Shown here in pieces: positions 12,598 to 24,109 of a stretch of DNA of 64,000 bases (positions are counted from its first letter, which is position 1; each line of letters begins with the position of its first letter). The DNA comes from Heliocidaris erythrogramma (taxonomy: Eukaryota; Echinodermata; Echinoidea; Camarodonta; Echinometridae). The stretch covers positions 13,473,168 through 13,537,167 of the forward strand of contig CM046869.1 of NCBI GenBank assembly GCA_025617745.1, written 5' to 3'. The position numbers and the translations under genes were made by a program. The notes below the pieces were generated by a model that saw only the letters and a list, made by a program, of their open reading frames with translations, was not told the DNA's origin and searched no databases.

Positions 12598-12795
12598 AAG
12601 TAAAAAGGAGAAAGAGGGGAAGAGGAAAAGAGATAGAGGGAGAGAAAGAGACAGATAGAGGGAGACTCCAGAGAGGGAGAGATAAAGAGAGAGAGAGAGA
12701 GAGAAGAGGAAGCAATATACAGGGGGGCAAGGGATAAAGATAGAGAGAAATGAGAAGAGAAAGCAAGAGATAGATAGAGTGAGAGATAGTACAAG
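12598..12795. repeat. GA-rich low-complexity tract
   Basis: Purine-rich DNA with (GA)n runs. Serine/leucine-rich frames opposite it are artefacts. Confidence 0.92.
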
Positions 12796-12966
12796 ATGAA
12801 GTAAAATGAAGTGTGAGAGAATAGGCCCCAATGTACAAACATGAAAATAAAGAAAAGTGAGGCAGGGTTACATGTATACCCATTTCAATACCTTCCATGC
12901 ATTTACAAAACATCTTATCTTTCTTAAGCTAATGGGCAATTTTACATCTATAAATCATGGATAATA

Positions 12967-13123
12967 CAGTCAAACCTGCTTTAGCGACAACCTGTATAGA
13001 AAGACCACAATTTTCGTTTCCCTTGAACAGTGTTTCTCATTGAAACATGTATGAAAGACCACCCGCTCATAAAGACAGCTTTTCTTGTCTCTCTTGAGCG
13101 TTCGTTATATACAGGTTTCACTG
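12967..13123. mobile_element. 157-bp mariner-type MITE with TA target duplication
   Basis: TA|CAGTCAAACCTG and CAGGTTTCACTG|TA mark the inverted ends and the TA duplication. Confidence 0.85.
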
Positions 13124-13156
13124 TATCACCATAACTTGAATGATAATAACACAATT

Positions 13157-13469
13157 AAAAACTACTTTCGAAAAAAAAAAAACTCAAGGGCAATTTCAAA
13201 GGCCTATTGTACTGCCCATAGAAACCAAGTTCGGATTACGTCATATGCCATTGTAATGTTTGCACACTTCTAAAGGTGATAGCCGGGGGAGCATTTCATC
13301 AAGCGTTTTGTCAGTGATTTGTATGGACAATTGTTATAAGCTACTGAAATCCTTGCATCTGATTGGCTGAGAGCAAATTTGTCAGTAAAAATCACTGACA
13401 AAAAGCTTGATGAAACCCTCCCCAGGGCTATTGAAATTGCCCTCAGTTGAATTTTCGAAAGTAGTTTTT
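13157..13469. repeat. Nested palindrome enclosing a MITE
   Basis: Outer inverted arms (AAAACTACTTTCGAAAA and GGGCAATTTCAAAGGCC against their complements) flank a complete TTTCATCAAGCGTTTT MITE at 13284-13424. Confidence 0.85.
13284..13424. mobile_element. Complete TTTCATCAAGC MITE
   Basis: Inverted ends GGGGGAGCATTTCATCAAGC and GCTTGATGAAACCCTCCCC. The internal TGCATCTGATTGGCTGAGAG is shared with copies at 2929, 19936 and 41352. Confidence 0.85.
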
Positions 13470-13530
13470 ATCGTGTTTAATATTTTTTTAATCTTAAAAT
13501 GTCCTATTTCATATTTGGGTGAACACTTAC

Positions 13531-13633
13531 CTAGTAAATGTTCAGCATTACATGTTGGAGTGTACGAGAGTCTGGTATTATCTAGCAGTATGCCTTCTGT
13601 GAAACTCTCAATGTCAATGCGATTAACAAACTT
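13531..13633 (-). CDS. Gene 2 exon 10 (last firm exon)
   Basis: 103 bp, TTGACAG|AAGTTT to CTAG|GTAAGT, encoding KFVNRIDIESFTEGILLDNT then RLSYTPTCNAEHLL. Phase 0 in, 1 out, so at least one more exon must follow at lower coordinates. Confidence 0.72.
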
Positions 13634-16600
13634 CTGTCAAGATAGAATCACTTCATAATGTAAATAACATGCTTCCTTTAGTTTACAAAAGAAAACAATG
13701 AACGCATATCCGGGGCGTAATCTGTAAGGGAACTCACCAGTCAGTTAAATAGTTTTGCAATACAATTTTTGAAACGAGATCGAGTACCACCAATAAAACA
13801 ACTTCATATTGGATTTAAAGCTGATAGAAGAAAACTAATTTTCAAGTTGGTCTTGGCATATCCCTGACCTTGATCAAAACAACATCTTACAATATGAGAA
13901 ATCACAATTCTCATGAAAATACATTAATCAAATCAAATACGTAATTTAACAACTACAGCATAGATAGGAAAATTATTACTATTGCACTTAATTCAAAATA
14001 GAAATCAATGATTAATTGGATAATAAGATTTAAGAAATATTGATGATCTGATGATATAGAATCAACACACTTCTCTTGTTTATAGGGGAATCCATTATCA
14101 GAACTAGTTCGCATGGCCATTTATGAGCAGCATATCTGAATTATGAGCTAGAATAAAAACACAGAATTCCTATCCATGACAATTGTGTTTAAATTCAAAG
14201 AAACTGTTGGATAGCAAACCTTGTTCAATCTTTGTTCAATGAGATTTACGATAAAGATGGCCTCAGATGTCAGGATAATGAGATTCTCTGATGTCAGTTT
14301 CAAATCAATCAGTCTTCCAGTATTGCAATCTATTGTTGAAAAGTAAACAAATTCAGGGATAGGGAGCATTATCTTGTTTTATGTATGATATCCTGTATTA
14401 CTGGTTCAGTCTTTCTTCATATATTTCATCCAGTTTTCTGGTTTGTTTTCAATCAAGTTCATGTAGTTTTTTTTTCCAGCTGTCAAATGTCATGAATATT
14501 CACTTTAATCTAATCACACAGTCAAACTATTATTTAGTTATTCACAGCATTTCATCCACTGTAATATCAAAACCTTTAACTGTACTACAGAGTTTTGTGC
14601 CTGATGCTCCACAGTCAATAGCCAGGTTCACACAGAGGGAGCTAAACTTTAAGTTTTGCTTGTAGTTTCGAAACTTTAAGTTATCTTGTAGTTTCAGAAC
14701 GTATGAACAGACTCGTAGTTTCAAAACTTTACTCGTAGTTCCAGAACCACAAGCGACCTTGTAGTTAACGTCGAAACCTGCGGGCAGGGGGGTCCTCCCT
14801 TGTAGTTATGGACCGTGTGGACAGAATAAATTTTTAGTTTAGCAAGCTCATTGTTAACGAGACCTCTCTGTTCATATTAAACTACGGTCAATCTCAGAAC
14901 AACAAGTGTCGTTGTTTTGTGCCTGTGTTAACCCTAATCGTTGTTTCATTAACTTAAGTTTTGCTAAGGTTTCAAAACCACAAGTCCCGTATGAACGTAG
15001 CTAATTTCTGACATTACCAGTAATTAAATCCTACCCTTAGCCTTGGTCCAAGCACCAACCAACTCTAAACATAATTCTAAACATAACCCTAAACCCAAAC
15101 TAAAACCCAATTGCAACTCAAGCCCTAACGATATAATATCTCTGACGAACCTAATGTTACCAGACTAAACGTCAGATCATCATGGTCTTAGATCATGTAC
15201 TAAGAATAAAAAAGATTATCATCATATTCAGCTTAAAAAGCTCTGAATCCTCTTTGTACAGGGATCAAATCCATTATTCTAAAGATATTTGCAAATTAGG
15301 TAAGTAAAGTCAAATAAACCGAGTACCTTGAGATGAAGTATTCACACATAGAATGGTAGCGAGATCAAACCAATCAACACTATATGGCTGCAGACTCTTA
15401 TATGTTAGTCCCACATATATATCTGTTTGGATGAAATTGGGGTGAATACAAATTAGATAATATACTTTTTTCTGCCCCTTTCAAATATGCCTTTAAAGAT
15501 TTTCCAGCACTAAAATAAAGATCAAAAGGTAGTCAGATCAATAAAATGACTCCAAAAAATAAAGAACTCAGATTCATGTGACATATAGTTCATGCATGCT
15601 CTCTACATATATTTATTTTCACAGTAAAATGAATATCCTAACTGACATATAATATAATTCATGATATTTCAAGAAAAGAATACACTCCAATATTAACAGG
15701 ACTGTGTCATTGCAATTCCATACCGTCATCAATCTTAGAACTGTGCTGGAAGTGATAGCAAGCTAGGTAAAAACTGGTCAATAGACGGAGCTGTACACAT
15801 TTAAGTAGGATGGACATTCAAAAGAGGTACATGTATGAAAACATAAACTTTTCTTGTGAGGAAAGTTGAACAAAAACAGAAGTCTGATTGAAAAATTTTA
15901 CAGACTTTTCCAGTTAAATTTCTATAAGAGTATAGATAACAATTTTTGCAAGAATATGAAATCTTCATGGTGTTCATGTTGTTATCTGTTATGTCAACAA
16001 AAAATACAGCTTCTCTCATCATTACACAGCTTCCCCACAACTGAATTCAAATTTTACCCAACATTATTTTTAGTGCGTATTATTGCATTTCATTTAAGAC
16101 TTCATAGATGTCATAATTTGATTTTTTTTCTTCAATTATATGATCAAAATATGGTACCCTACTAATTTACTTTTTTTTCTTTTGCATCGTTTCTACATCG
16201 TTGTCACTATCTCGGTCGTAAAAAATTAGCTATCAGTAGGAATTATTTTTCCCTTAATATTCAAGCCTTTTAAAACCTTCCTCATGCACTGCACTTCAAA
16301 ACTTACTTGAGTCTTCTGATATCGTTGCTATGACAAGAACATCAGGAGAACAAGGACTCTGAGATGAAACCAGTCGGTGGAATGATGCATTCGTTCTAGC
16401 CAGAGCAGAAGGTGGGATAGATGAAGCTTTAGACATTTGCTGGATGGGTTCTAAGGAGTTCAAGTTCAAGACAAATTTTTATTTTTCTTTAATTCCAGAG
16501 GCATCATGCATCACGAATATAAGGTATCTTAATTTCGTGCAAGGTTTCCAAACAAATTATATTTTTCATTATTGTTCAGGTCTGGGGCATTCATAGTTCT

Positions 16601-19600
16601 GAAATGAGTACAGGGTTGATTATTGACAAACTGAATTATACAACATCAATTAACTTTGGCATGGAAACCAATTAAAATGAATGTTTAAAAGGAAAAGAAA
16701 CCATTTTATTGCTTTGAATCACAAAAGTGAGGAAACGTATTTTTCAGCTATTAGTTTCAAAAGATTAAAAGATAGTATAACATATCAATACTCAAAGACC
16801 CATTTTGCAGTTCATCCCATCCCCCCCCCCCCCCCCCACCATCAAAGAAAAAAGACAAAAGACAACCAGATTTAATAACAAATGGGATTAATTTCTCTCA
16901 CAAATACTTATGAAAGGACTAATTACGGACAATTATGAAAAGCAATTATTGCTTATTTAAGAGCTCAAAATAATAATAATAACAATAATAACAGAACAGT
17001 TATTATATAACGCATGATACCTTTGAAAAGGGTCTCTATGTACTTAGGAAAAGGTGAGAAAGAGAAACAAGTAGAAAAGCTGCCGGAAATGTTATGATAA
17101 TATTAATCAATTGAATAGGTAAGTTTTTAGTGCAGATTTTAATTGCCCAACTGTCAGGGATATAATTCCAAAATTCTGGCACAAATCCCTGGTATTTACC
17201 GTAACACTTTTTCTTAACAACATGTACAATTTAAATCATTTAAATGTAAGACCGCATCACAGATTTTCTAATGGATATGCAAAAGAAACATCACCCTCAC
17301 CTGTATCAGGATCCACGATGCTGACAACCTTCCTGAGTAATCCAGTATGTACATCCATCTCTACTATCCCATACCATTCACCAAGATTCACTACATATTA
17401 AAGAGACATCATAGAGTCAAGGAAACCTAGCAGGACTGTCAGGGTAAAACTCATTGGCCCGTATTCTGAACTCCGGTTTAACTTAAACCATGGTCTAAAT
17501 GTGTGGTTTAACTATGGGCAGCCAAATGTGACACACATCTCCAACAGTAGATATTCAATTTATCAGCATTTTTGGTACTCAAACATTTAAAAACTGTCTG
17601 GGAATGATAAGTACAATAGTTTTCTTGACCATTAAAGCATGAGAACCAGAATCCAGTAAACATAAGGAACATACAGTGTAAACAAAGTTTTGTCATTTTG
17701 GGCTACCCATAGTTAAACCACAGATTCAAACCATGGTTTAAGTTAAACCAGAGTTCAGAATACGGGCCAATCTCTTTTTGTTTAAGAGGGCTCTTAGAGG
17801 ATTTGATAGTTACAGTATTAGACTTCATCTCAGTGCTTGTTTTAAAGGGAAATTAACCTCAGCGTATGAACTAGCTTATTTTGAATGGTGTAGTATATGC
17901 CTCTTATTTGATACATGCAATTTCATGTAAAAACACAGGATATAGATATAAATCACTATTTTCCAGCCAAGTTATTGTCTGCTAGCAATAATAAGGGGGC
18001 TGCCATTACTTTATGTGTACACGAAAATATTTTTCATCCCAAGTAATATTTCCTTCATCGTTAACTTGTAATTGATTTTTAGAGGACAAATATATATTAG
18101 ATATAGTCACATATTCTGAAATGTAAGTTTAGTTTTATATATTTTTTAAAAGGTCTTAATTTGTTCATAAAAATATACTTTCTGTACGTGGAGACGGAGA
18201 ATTGACGTCAAGGACGGAGACAATCGTAACAATACCAAAACAAAGCGAGGAATCTGCATTACAGGATGGCTATTAGAACTCATGGGTCGTCAATTATCTA
18301 GGCCCATGACCAATAACAATCGTAATAAAATCAGAACAAAGCGACGTATCTGTTGTAAAGGTAGGCTATTATCAATGCATATGGTACCTAATGATCCGTG
18401 TCATGCACAAAATGGCAGCCTCCATGGAAAGACGTAGCAGACAATACCGCATCTAGAATATCATGTGGGGTTAATTGTCCTTTAAACTTCTTTTGGTGTG
18501 TTTTCCAGACTTCTTTTAGAGTATTCCAGAGCTACAGCACTCACTGCTCCCATAAAGACACAGGCAAAAGCCTAGAGCAATGCTTTTGCTTCTTGTAATC
18601 AGCTTTATGTCTCAATTCTTCATCCATTTACTGCAGTACAACATTTCTAATGACAGGGAGCAGGAGGGGAGGGGGAAACGGTAAACTCAGAGTAATGATT
18701 ACTTACTTGTGCCACTATACGTAAATGTTTCCCAAGGAAGATGCATCTCCCAAAATCCTAGTTCAGGATTCTACATACATCCAGAATGAAAGAGAAAATT
18801 ATATTCAAGGAATCCAAATATATGCTGCATATATACATGTAAGTAGCAAAATGTGTGTAGTTTAAAATGCAGATAATCAAATACATTTTGGACTTAAATA
18901 GTATTCTTGTCCCCATGCAGCAGTATTGCTTTATAAACATGGCAAGGAGGATACATATGTGAAGCATCCAGTCTTCTATAATTTTCCTCATCTCGATTAC
19001 TCTTTCTTCCTTTTTCCTCTTTCTATTTCACTTCATTTTTGGTGCATAAACACCAAAAACAAAACAGTCTTGTGTAAGTGTTTAATCTAATTTCATTCCA
19101 TTATCATCTCTTTCCTTTCTTTCCTTTTCTTTCACTTTTCCCAAATTCATCTAAACTCCCCATCAGTGGGTGATTTTCAAAAAAGAATATATCAACAGCC
19201 TTTTCAGAGGCTCCCATATGGTGTTACCGAAAGCCTTTAATTGCGAATACTCACTCACCATGGAAACCTACAGAGTACATCTGATATGTATACGTTTGTA
19301 TAGTTATGGATGAATCTTAACATTATCACAGATCACAGCTTCTATAATAATAATAATATTACATTTATATAACGCTTTACAATATTATTTATTATTATCC
19401 CTGCTCATTGGATTTCAAGCCCGCCCACAAGTGTGCACCATCTCCACTCCTTAGGGAGCATTCCTACCATTTTGCACCGTTCACATGCATGCATGTAGGG
19501 CAATGGCAAAAACAGTCACAATGACTTTCGGCAATCCTCACAGGTACCCATTATCTCCTGGGTAAGAGTGGCAATGTAGATTAATGTCTTGCCAAAGGAC

Positions 19601-22600
19601 GTTAGTGCCGCGGCTGGACTAGAACCGCGAACCATGTGATCCACAGTGCGGTGACGTATCCGCTAGACCACGACACCTCTACAAACTTGTATCAAGTCAA
19701 ATAAAGATGGAACTGTAATAAGAACACTTGTGATCAAAGTGTGTGCATCTGAAAACTATTCCAGGGGGGTGTTTCATAAAGCTGTTCGTAAAGTTACGAA
19801 TGACTTTACGAACGACTGGAACATGTTCTTGGGTGCTACACTGATCAGATTCTCAATCATTTAGCACAAGAACTGATCACCAGTCGTTCGTAAAGTCGTG
19901 CGTAACTTACGAAAAGCTTTATGAAACACCCCCCTGGGCCCTTTTTCATAAAACTTGTTATCAATGATAAGTTGCAATAACTGTTATAAGCTACTGAAAT
20001 CCTTGCATCTGAATGGCTGAGAGCAAAATTGTTGTTAAAAATCACCTACAAAACACTTGATGAAACGCCCTCCTGATTAGATATGACCAAACAAAAAGAT
20101 AAAATACTCACCCAGGAATCTTTCCCAAAGGAGAAGGTTCGAGACCAGGTACTGTTGCTGATGGTCAGACTAGGAACTAGTCCCAACGATACAAATGTAT
20201 GGCCTAGAGCTCGATTAGTCTCAGAACCAGACTCAGAGTGGTCATCTGTACTGACTTCATAGTACACAATCTGCAATACAGAAATACAAAAGGATTTTGA
20301 TGGGGGAAATGATTGATATTGCCATTATGAAGAAAACATGTCAAACTTCTGTTTCTCGAAAGAAATCATATAATGCAGAACCACAGAAAGGCAAACTGTC
20401 AAACACCATTGATCAGTGGTTATTGAATTTGCACCCTCCAGAAAGACCTACTTTTGTGCATATGACCTATTTGGCTTAAAACAACAAAATTGATGCATAT
20501 CTTATCATAAAACCTACACATAAAGGTCATCTGCCTGTAAGGGCCATCATAACTAACATTTCCTTTAAATGACCTTCATAGACAGGATTGACAGAACTGA
20601 TTTCATCCTTATCATCATACCTATCTATCGTGTTTACACACGGGTTTAACTTCGTCAGTAATGGCAATGATTGGAGTGACATGTATGTATGGAATACGTT
20701 ACTATCTACCTTAGATATTGAGTGATTTCTCTGGAGATTCTCAAACAATCCTTATGCAAAGTTGTTTATTTGGGGGTTTTTTTATTGGAAATTGTGTTAG
20801 TCATCTCTGGATTATTTTTAACATTTTAAACACATTAAGGCCCGTATTCTGAACTCCGGTTTAACTTAAACCACGGTTTAACTTAAACCATGGTCTAAAT
20901 GTGTGGTTTAACTATGGGCAGCCAAATGTGACACAAATCTCAAACAGTAGATATTCAATTTATCAGCATTTTTGGTACTCAAGCTTTTAAAAACTGTCTG
21001 GGAATGATAAGTAGCATATTTTTCTTGACCTTTAAAGCACGAGACCAGTATCCAGAAAACATAAGGAACATACAGTGTAAACACAGTTTTGACATTTTTG
21101 GCTAAGCCTACCCATAGTTAAACCACAGATTTAAACTATGGTTTAAGTTAAACCGGAGTTCAGAATACGGGCCATTAAGTACAGTATAGATTAGATTTCA
21201 AACTCTTGACCCTTATTAATAGAAACCAAAGAGTACAGTTGAATAAGGTCTAGTATGTAGATTTTGAGTAAAATGATAGATGGGGGTATAAATATGTCAG
21301 TATAGATGATATCAGTAGAAAATGACAACTTACCAATTCCTGATCTTGAACAATCAGAGGCCCAATAAGGGTCCTGTGTACAGTCCAATGACTTCCAACG
21401 TTGACAATCAGACCTGAAGATGGTAAGAAAATTGAACTTAGGGTTCATTTATATAGACTACATGTACCGGTACCTCGATTCTATAAAGAAAGAAGAGAGA
21501 AAACTAGATAGCTCCTCACATAAAAATCTTAAGTCAAGTTGCAAACAATCCATTAACAAGGATGTTGCAAAATCAACAAGGATGCTCTTATACTATCGTT
21601 TTTTTTTAGATGCCGCCAAGGTGTTTATCATGTTTTGCCAATAACTTAAAGACCCTTTAACATTGACAGAGGTAAACTTAATCATGTAGGCCTATCTGAT
21701 AAATTTCAAATTGTGAAAACTTTACCATTATTCCAAGAATTCAAAAAGGGTTCCTATCCAGTATGGTGAAGGTTGCATCTATACTGTGCTCAAATATTGT
21801 GTATCCAAACAAGTTGGTGTATCTTCATGCTAGTTTTCATGAATCTTTCAATGCAGTTTTATTTCAATGCACATATCGACAGCTTCATTTTTGTCAACTG
21901 TTTTGGATACACCCCCTTCCCCATTCTTCAACAGTTTGTTTTTAAAAAGAAAACAAAAACATGTAAACAGATGAAGTCTATTTAGAATTAGATCTTTAAC
22001 CTAATATGAAACCAAAATCAGAAATCACTCTTGAAATCTCATTTGTAGGTAGTTTAAACAGCCCAAAATTTCAATGCTGAATGCAAACTTGCTTTACTAC
22101 AATAACTAAGACTAGGCCTAGGCCTAGGGCCTAAGTCATTTTTTTCTTGAAATTAATACAGCTTCATTCAGAATTATCATTAAATACTGTTTAACATTGA
22201 GATGTTAATTCTAACTTTACCAGTTAACTTTAGTATCTTTTATTGTTAACAATAACACAGTTAGTCTAACGTTAACTGTTAACTTTAGTGTTTAATGTTA
22301 TAGATCCAAGTTAAGTTAGGCCTAGGGCCTAGATCCGAGTTAGGGCCTAGGCCTAGATAGAAACAATGAAAGCGCGAGATAGGTACTATGTACCATGAAT
22401 TTAAGGCTATATTTTTGGAAAATGATGAGGGGGTTCCATGTTGATATTTCCCCCGCACACACAAATTCTATGAGGTTAATTTGAATACAAGTTTTTCTTA
22501 ATTAAATTTCATTTGTCAATGTAAGTTAAATGTAGGGCGGACGCCTTCACCTTCGGGGCCGGGGCGGGGCTCCAGTGCCATGCACATGCCTAGCCTCGGA

Positions 22601-22838
22601 CTCGTCTCTATTCGATTGGCAGAGAAAGTAAGATCCAATGTCATGAAAATTAGTCAGTTTAACTTTGTTAACGTTTTATTTGACGCTAACTGTAGCATTT
22701 AAAACATGTAGATATATTATCATTAGATTATCATAGGAAGAGTAACGTTAGGTCTATTTCAACTAGTTTACATTATTCACCTGAAGCAGCATAAAATGCG
22801 TTGAATATCAGCATAAGAAACAACACTTGGGCATGCAT
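13531..22838 (-). CDS. Ten-exon secreted or membrane ectodomain gene, unrecognised (CatSper-auxiliary-like?)
   Basis: Ten exons join in frame with GT-AG borders (22781-22838, 21334-21413, 20112-20270, 18707-18770, 17301-17390, 16307-16450, 15724-15762, 15327-15422, 14220-14329, 13531-13633), giving 314 residues without a stop. The start MHAQVLFLMLIFNAFYAAS is a signal peptide. The rest is beta-rich with paired cysteines, and sequons such as N-S-T near residue 85. Segments like PCSPDVLVIATISED and LTSENLIILTSEAIFIVN resemble beta-propeller blades. The layout recalls the extracellular domains of CatSper auxiliary subunits, but I cannot assign a subunit. The 3' end is incomplete: the last firm exon ends in phase 1, and an exon at 5128-5180 would fit. 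Gene existence is strong; identity is tentative. Confidence 0.75.
14220..14329 (-). CDS. Gene 2 exon 9
   Basis: 110 bp, CAACAATAG|ATTGC to AAG|GTTTGC, encoding CNTGRLIDLKLTSENLIILT and SEAIFIVNLIEQRLNK. This is two beta hairpins typical of a propeller blade. Phase 1 in, 0 out. Confidence 0.72.
14620..15003. mobile_element. Probable foldback element with GTTCAYACRG ends
   Basis: The ends AGCCAGGTTCACACAG and CGTATGAACGTAGCT are roughly inverted. The interior repeats TTGTAGTTTCRAAAC and its complement. It lies between exons 8 and 9 of gene 2. Confidence 0.55.
15327..15422 (-). CDS. Gene 2 exon 8
   Basis: 96 bp, CCAAACAG|ATATAT to CAAG|GTACTC, encoding IYVGLTYKSLQPYSVDWFDL then ATILCVNTSSQ. 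Phase 1 in, 1 out. Confidence 0.72.
15724..15762 (-). CDS. Gene 2 exon 7 (39 bp, less certain)
   Basis: TTACCTAG|CTTGC to GACG|GTATGG, encoding CYHFQHSSKIDD. It was chosen because it keeps phase 1 to phase 1. Dropping it would also keep the frame, so it could be a cassette exon or a false call. Confidence 0.5.
16307..16450 (-). CDS. Gene 2 exon 6
   Basis: 144 bp, CTCCTTAG|AACCC to TCAA|GTAAGT. It encodes PIQQMSKASSIPPSALARTN and later SPCSPDVLVIATISEDS. Phase 1 in, 1 out. Confidence 0.78.
16821..16837. repeat. Poly-C run
   Basis: Seventeen C's. Other poly-C/G runs occur near 23010, 23110, 23440, 23592, 26454-26510, 27545, 42240, 47493, 49195, 57510, 60690 and 63820; their lengths are prone to sequencing error. 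Confidence 0.9.
17301..17390 (-). CDS. Gene 2 exon 5
   Basis: 90 bp, TATGTAG|TGAATC to ACAG|GTGAGG, encoding NLGEWYGIVEMDVHTGLLRK then VVSIVDPDT. Phase 1 in, 1 out. A 313-bp foldback lies just beyond its acceptor in intron 4. Confidence 0.78.
17456..17768. mobile_element. 313-bp foldback element, GGCCCGTATTCTGAA family, copy 1
   Basis: The ends GGCCCGTATTCTGAACTC and GAGTTCAGAATACGGGCC are inverted. The arms hold alternating AACCATGGTTTAA motifs. It is in gene 2 intron 4. Confidence 0.92.
17842..18485. mobile_element. 644-bp TTAA-flanked MITE, copy 1
   Basis: TTAA|AGGGAAATTAACCT and GGTTAATTGTCCT|TTAA mark the ends, as for piggyBac-type insertions. It is near-identical to 49886-50539 in the opposite orientation. 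No ORF. Confidence 0.92.
18707..18770 (-). CDS. Gene 2 exon 4
   Basis: 64 bp, ATGTAG|AATCC to CACAA|GTAAGT, encoding NPELGFWEMHLPWETFTYSG. Phase 0 in, 1 out. The intron after it carries a 644-bp TTAA-flanked MITE (17842-18485). Confidence 0.75.
19330..19682 (-). mobile_element. tRNA-derived SINE
   Basis: On the minus strand a tRNA-like head carries box A (TGGTCTAGCGGATACG, near 19656-19671) and box B (GGTTCGCGGTTCTAGTCC, 19616-19633). The 3' end has GTAAAGCGTTATATAAATG and (ATT)n. Confidence 0.85.
19764..19935. mobile_element. Same MITE family, copy 3
   Basis: Full copy with GGGGGGTGTTTCAT and ATGAAACACCCCCC ends, in gene 2 intron 3. It directly adjoins another MITE at 19936-20078. Confidence 0.88.
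19936..20078. mobile_element. MITE related to 13284-13424
   Basis: GGGCCCTTTTTCATAAAAC...GATGAAACGCCC with the shared core GCTACTGAAATCCTTGCATC. It ends about 34 bp from the gene 2 exon 3 donor at 20112. Confidence 0.8.
20112..20270 (-). CDS. Gene 2 exon 3
   Basis: 159 bp, 53 codons, ATTGCAG|ATTGTG to TGG|GTGAGT. It encodes IVYYEVSTDDHSESGSETNR, then a beta-rich stretch with the sequon N-S-T and ending FSFGKDSW. Phase 0 at both ends. Confidence 0.8.
20839..21173. mobile_element. Same foldback family, copy 2
   Basis: 335 bp, highly similar to copy 1, flanked by ATTAAG-like direct repeats. In gene 2 intron 2. Confidence 0.92.
21334..21413 (-). CDS. Gene 2 exon 2
   Basis: 80 bp, ATCTTCAG|GTCTG to TTG|GTAAGT, encoding LIVNVGSHWTVHRTLIGPL and on to QDQEL. 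Phase 1 in, 0 out. Confidence 0.75.
22108..22360. repeat. AGGCCT/CTAGGCCTAG-rich tract with GTTAAC motifs
   Basis: Repeated GGCCTAGGCCTAG near 22117-22130 and 22317-22355, with TTAACTTTAGT/GTTAAC repeats between. In gene 2 intron 1. Confidence 0.7.
22558..22572. promoter_or_regulatory. GC box (GGGGCGGGGC) near gene 2 start
   Basis: An Sp1-type GC box in a short GC-rich patch, about 265 bp downstream of the gene 2 ATG, in intron 1. Regulatory role is inferred. Confidence 0.25.
22781..22838 (-). CDS. Gene 2 exon 1: signal peptide
   Basis: ATG at 22838, 19 codons plus one base, donor TTCAG|GTGAAT. The frame is open further upstream, with another Met near 22979. I prefer the inner ATG because it puts the hydrophobic core VLFLMLIFNAFYA at the N-terminus. 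Confidence 0.65.
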
Positions 22839-23407
22839 GATGATATGATGCCGTCGACCATGTTCGTGCGACCTCTCTGCACGATCCGATCCGATTGATG
22901 ATTGGATGGACTTTTGGTCTAGTCTAGTCCGAGTCGATGCGATATCTCGAGCGATATCACATATGTAGCAAATTTCCAAAACCGATAATCATTTAACACC
23001 AAACTGCACCCCCCCCCCCCCCCCTTATCATAATTAAACTAAGCACTTTCATTTGAGTTTCTAAAGTTTAAAGGGTAACATTTGTATACTTTCTTTTTAC
23101 GTCCACAGCATTTTTTTTGGGGGGGGGGGAGCCGGGAGCTGAGACAATCTTCACAGGACACTACTATCGAGTACTGACACTATGGTATTTTTCCATGAGA
23201 GACTGACATCCCTTCCTGATGGAATATTTTTCCCAGTTTTTCATTTTGGTCATATACGCCATATATTACCTCATTCTTTCTTTCATTTCTTTCAAGAAAA
23301 CTCTATGGACTCTAAGGAGAGAATTAACGGAATATCGGGGGAATCTGACAATCCCTTCCCGACCAAATTATTGGTCAGTTTGTTTGTTTTGAAATGTTCA
23401 GTGATAC

Positions 23408-23800
23408 CATTGGCGGATCCAGGGGGGCACTTCCGGCCCGTGCCCCCCCCCCCCCCCCTTTGGAAGAAAAGTATGCAGTTTGACCATAGACGATCCGCCA
23501 TTTTCTCGATTGTGCCCCCCCCCCTTTTAGAATGAAGACCTTTTTTTTTTTTTTTTTTTTTTTTCTTGTCAGGGAATTATGGAGGGAAACTCCCCCCCCC
23601 CCCCCCCCCCCCCCCCCCCCACTGAGCGAATTTTGAAGGTCTGGCGAAAATTTTGTTTGGTCGCCACCCCGAGTGAGCGAGTTTTCGAGAAGCCGGCGAG
23701 ACCAAAAAAATACGGGTCTACCTTTTCCAAAAATTGACAAACCTGCATTTATGTGCCATTTGTGTGCCCCCTCTTTTACTCAATCCTGGATCCGCCCCTG
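23408..23800. mobile_element. hAT-type element, 8-bp target duplication AGTGATAC
   Basis: The ends CATTGGCGGATCCAGG and CCTGGATCCGCCCCTG are inverted, and AGTGATAC flanks both sides (23400-23407, 23801-23808). The interior is poly-C/T with no ORF. Confidence 0.92.
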
Positions 23801-24109
23801 AGTGATACTACCGTATTTCCTTTCGAGAAAGTATGGCATGCGGCTAGATGGGGTGAGTTCTCCCAGACTTGGGGTCCAGATATAGGAGCCTGGACTGGAT
23901 GCGGGCTATAAAATCCGACGAGTTGGGTTAGCTAGGGTCACTGATAAATCATGGGCTTGATGCAGGGGACGCTTATCGTTTTTGAATGTGGGGCAGGGGC
24001 TGATTTGATTTCACTCAATCATTAATGACAATTTTCAAACCTTCTTTGAGGTTTTATGAAACGCATCTTCTCAGAAAAAAGAGTGTGGGGGGGAATGCAG
24101 CCCCCATAG

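Noticed and set aside
12547-12913. Three overlapping Ser/Leu-rich frames
   Set aside because: They arise from a GA-rich tract.
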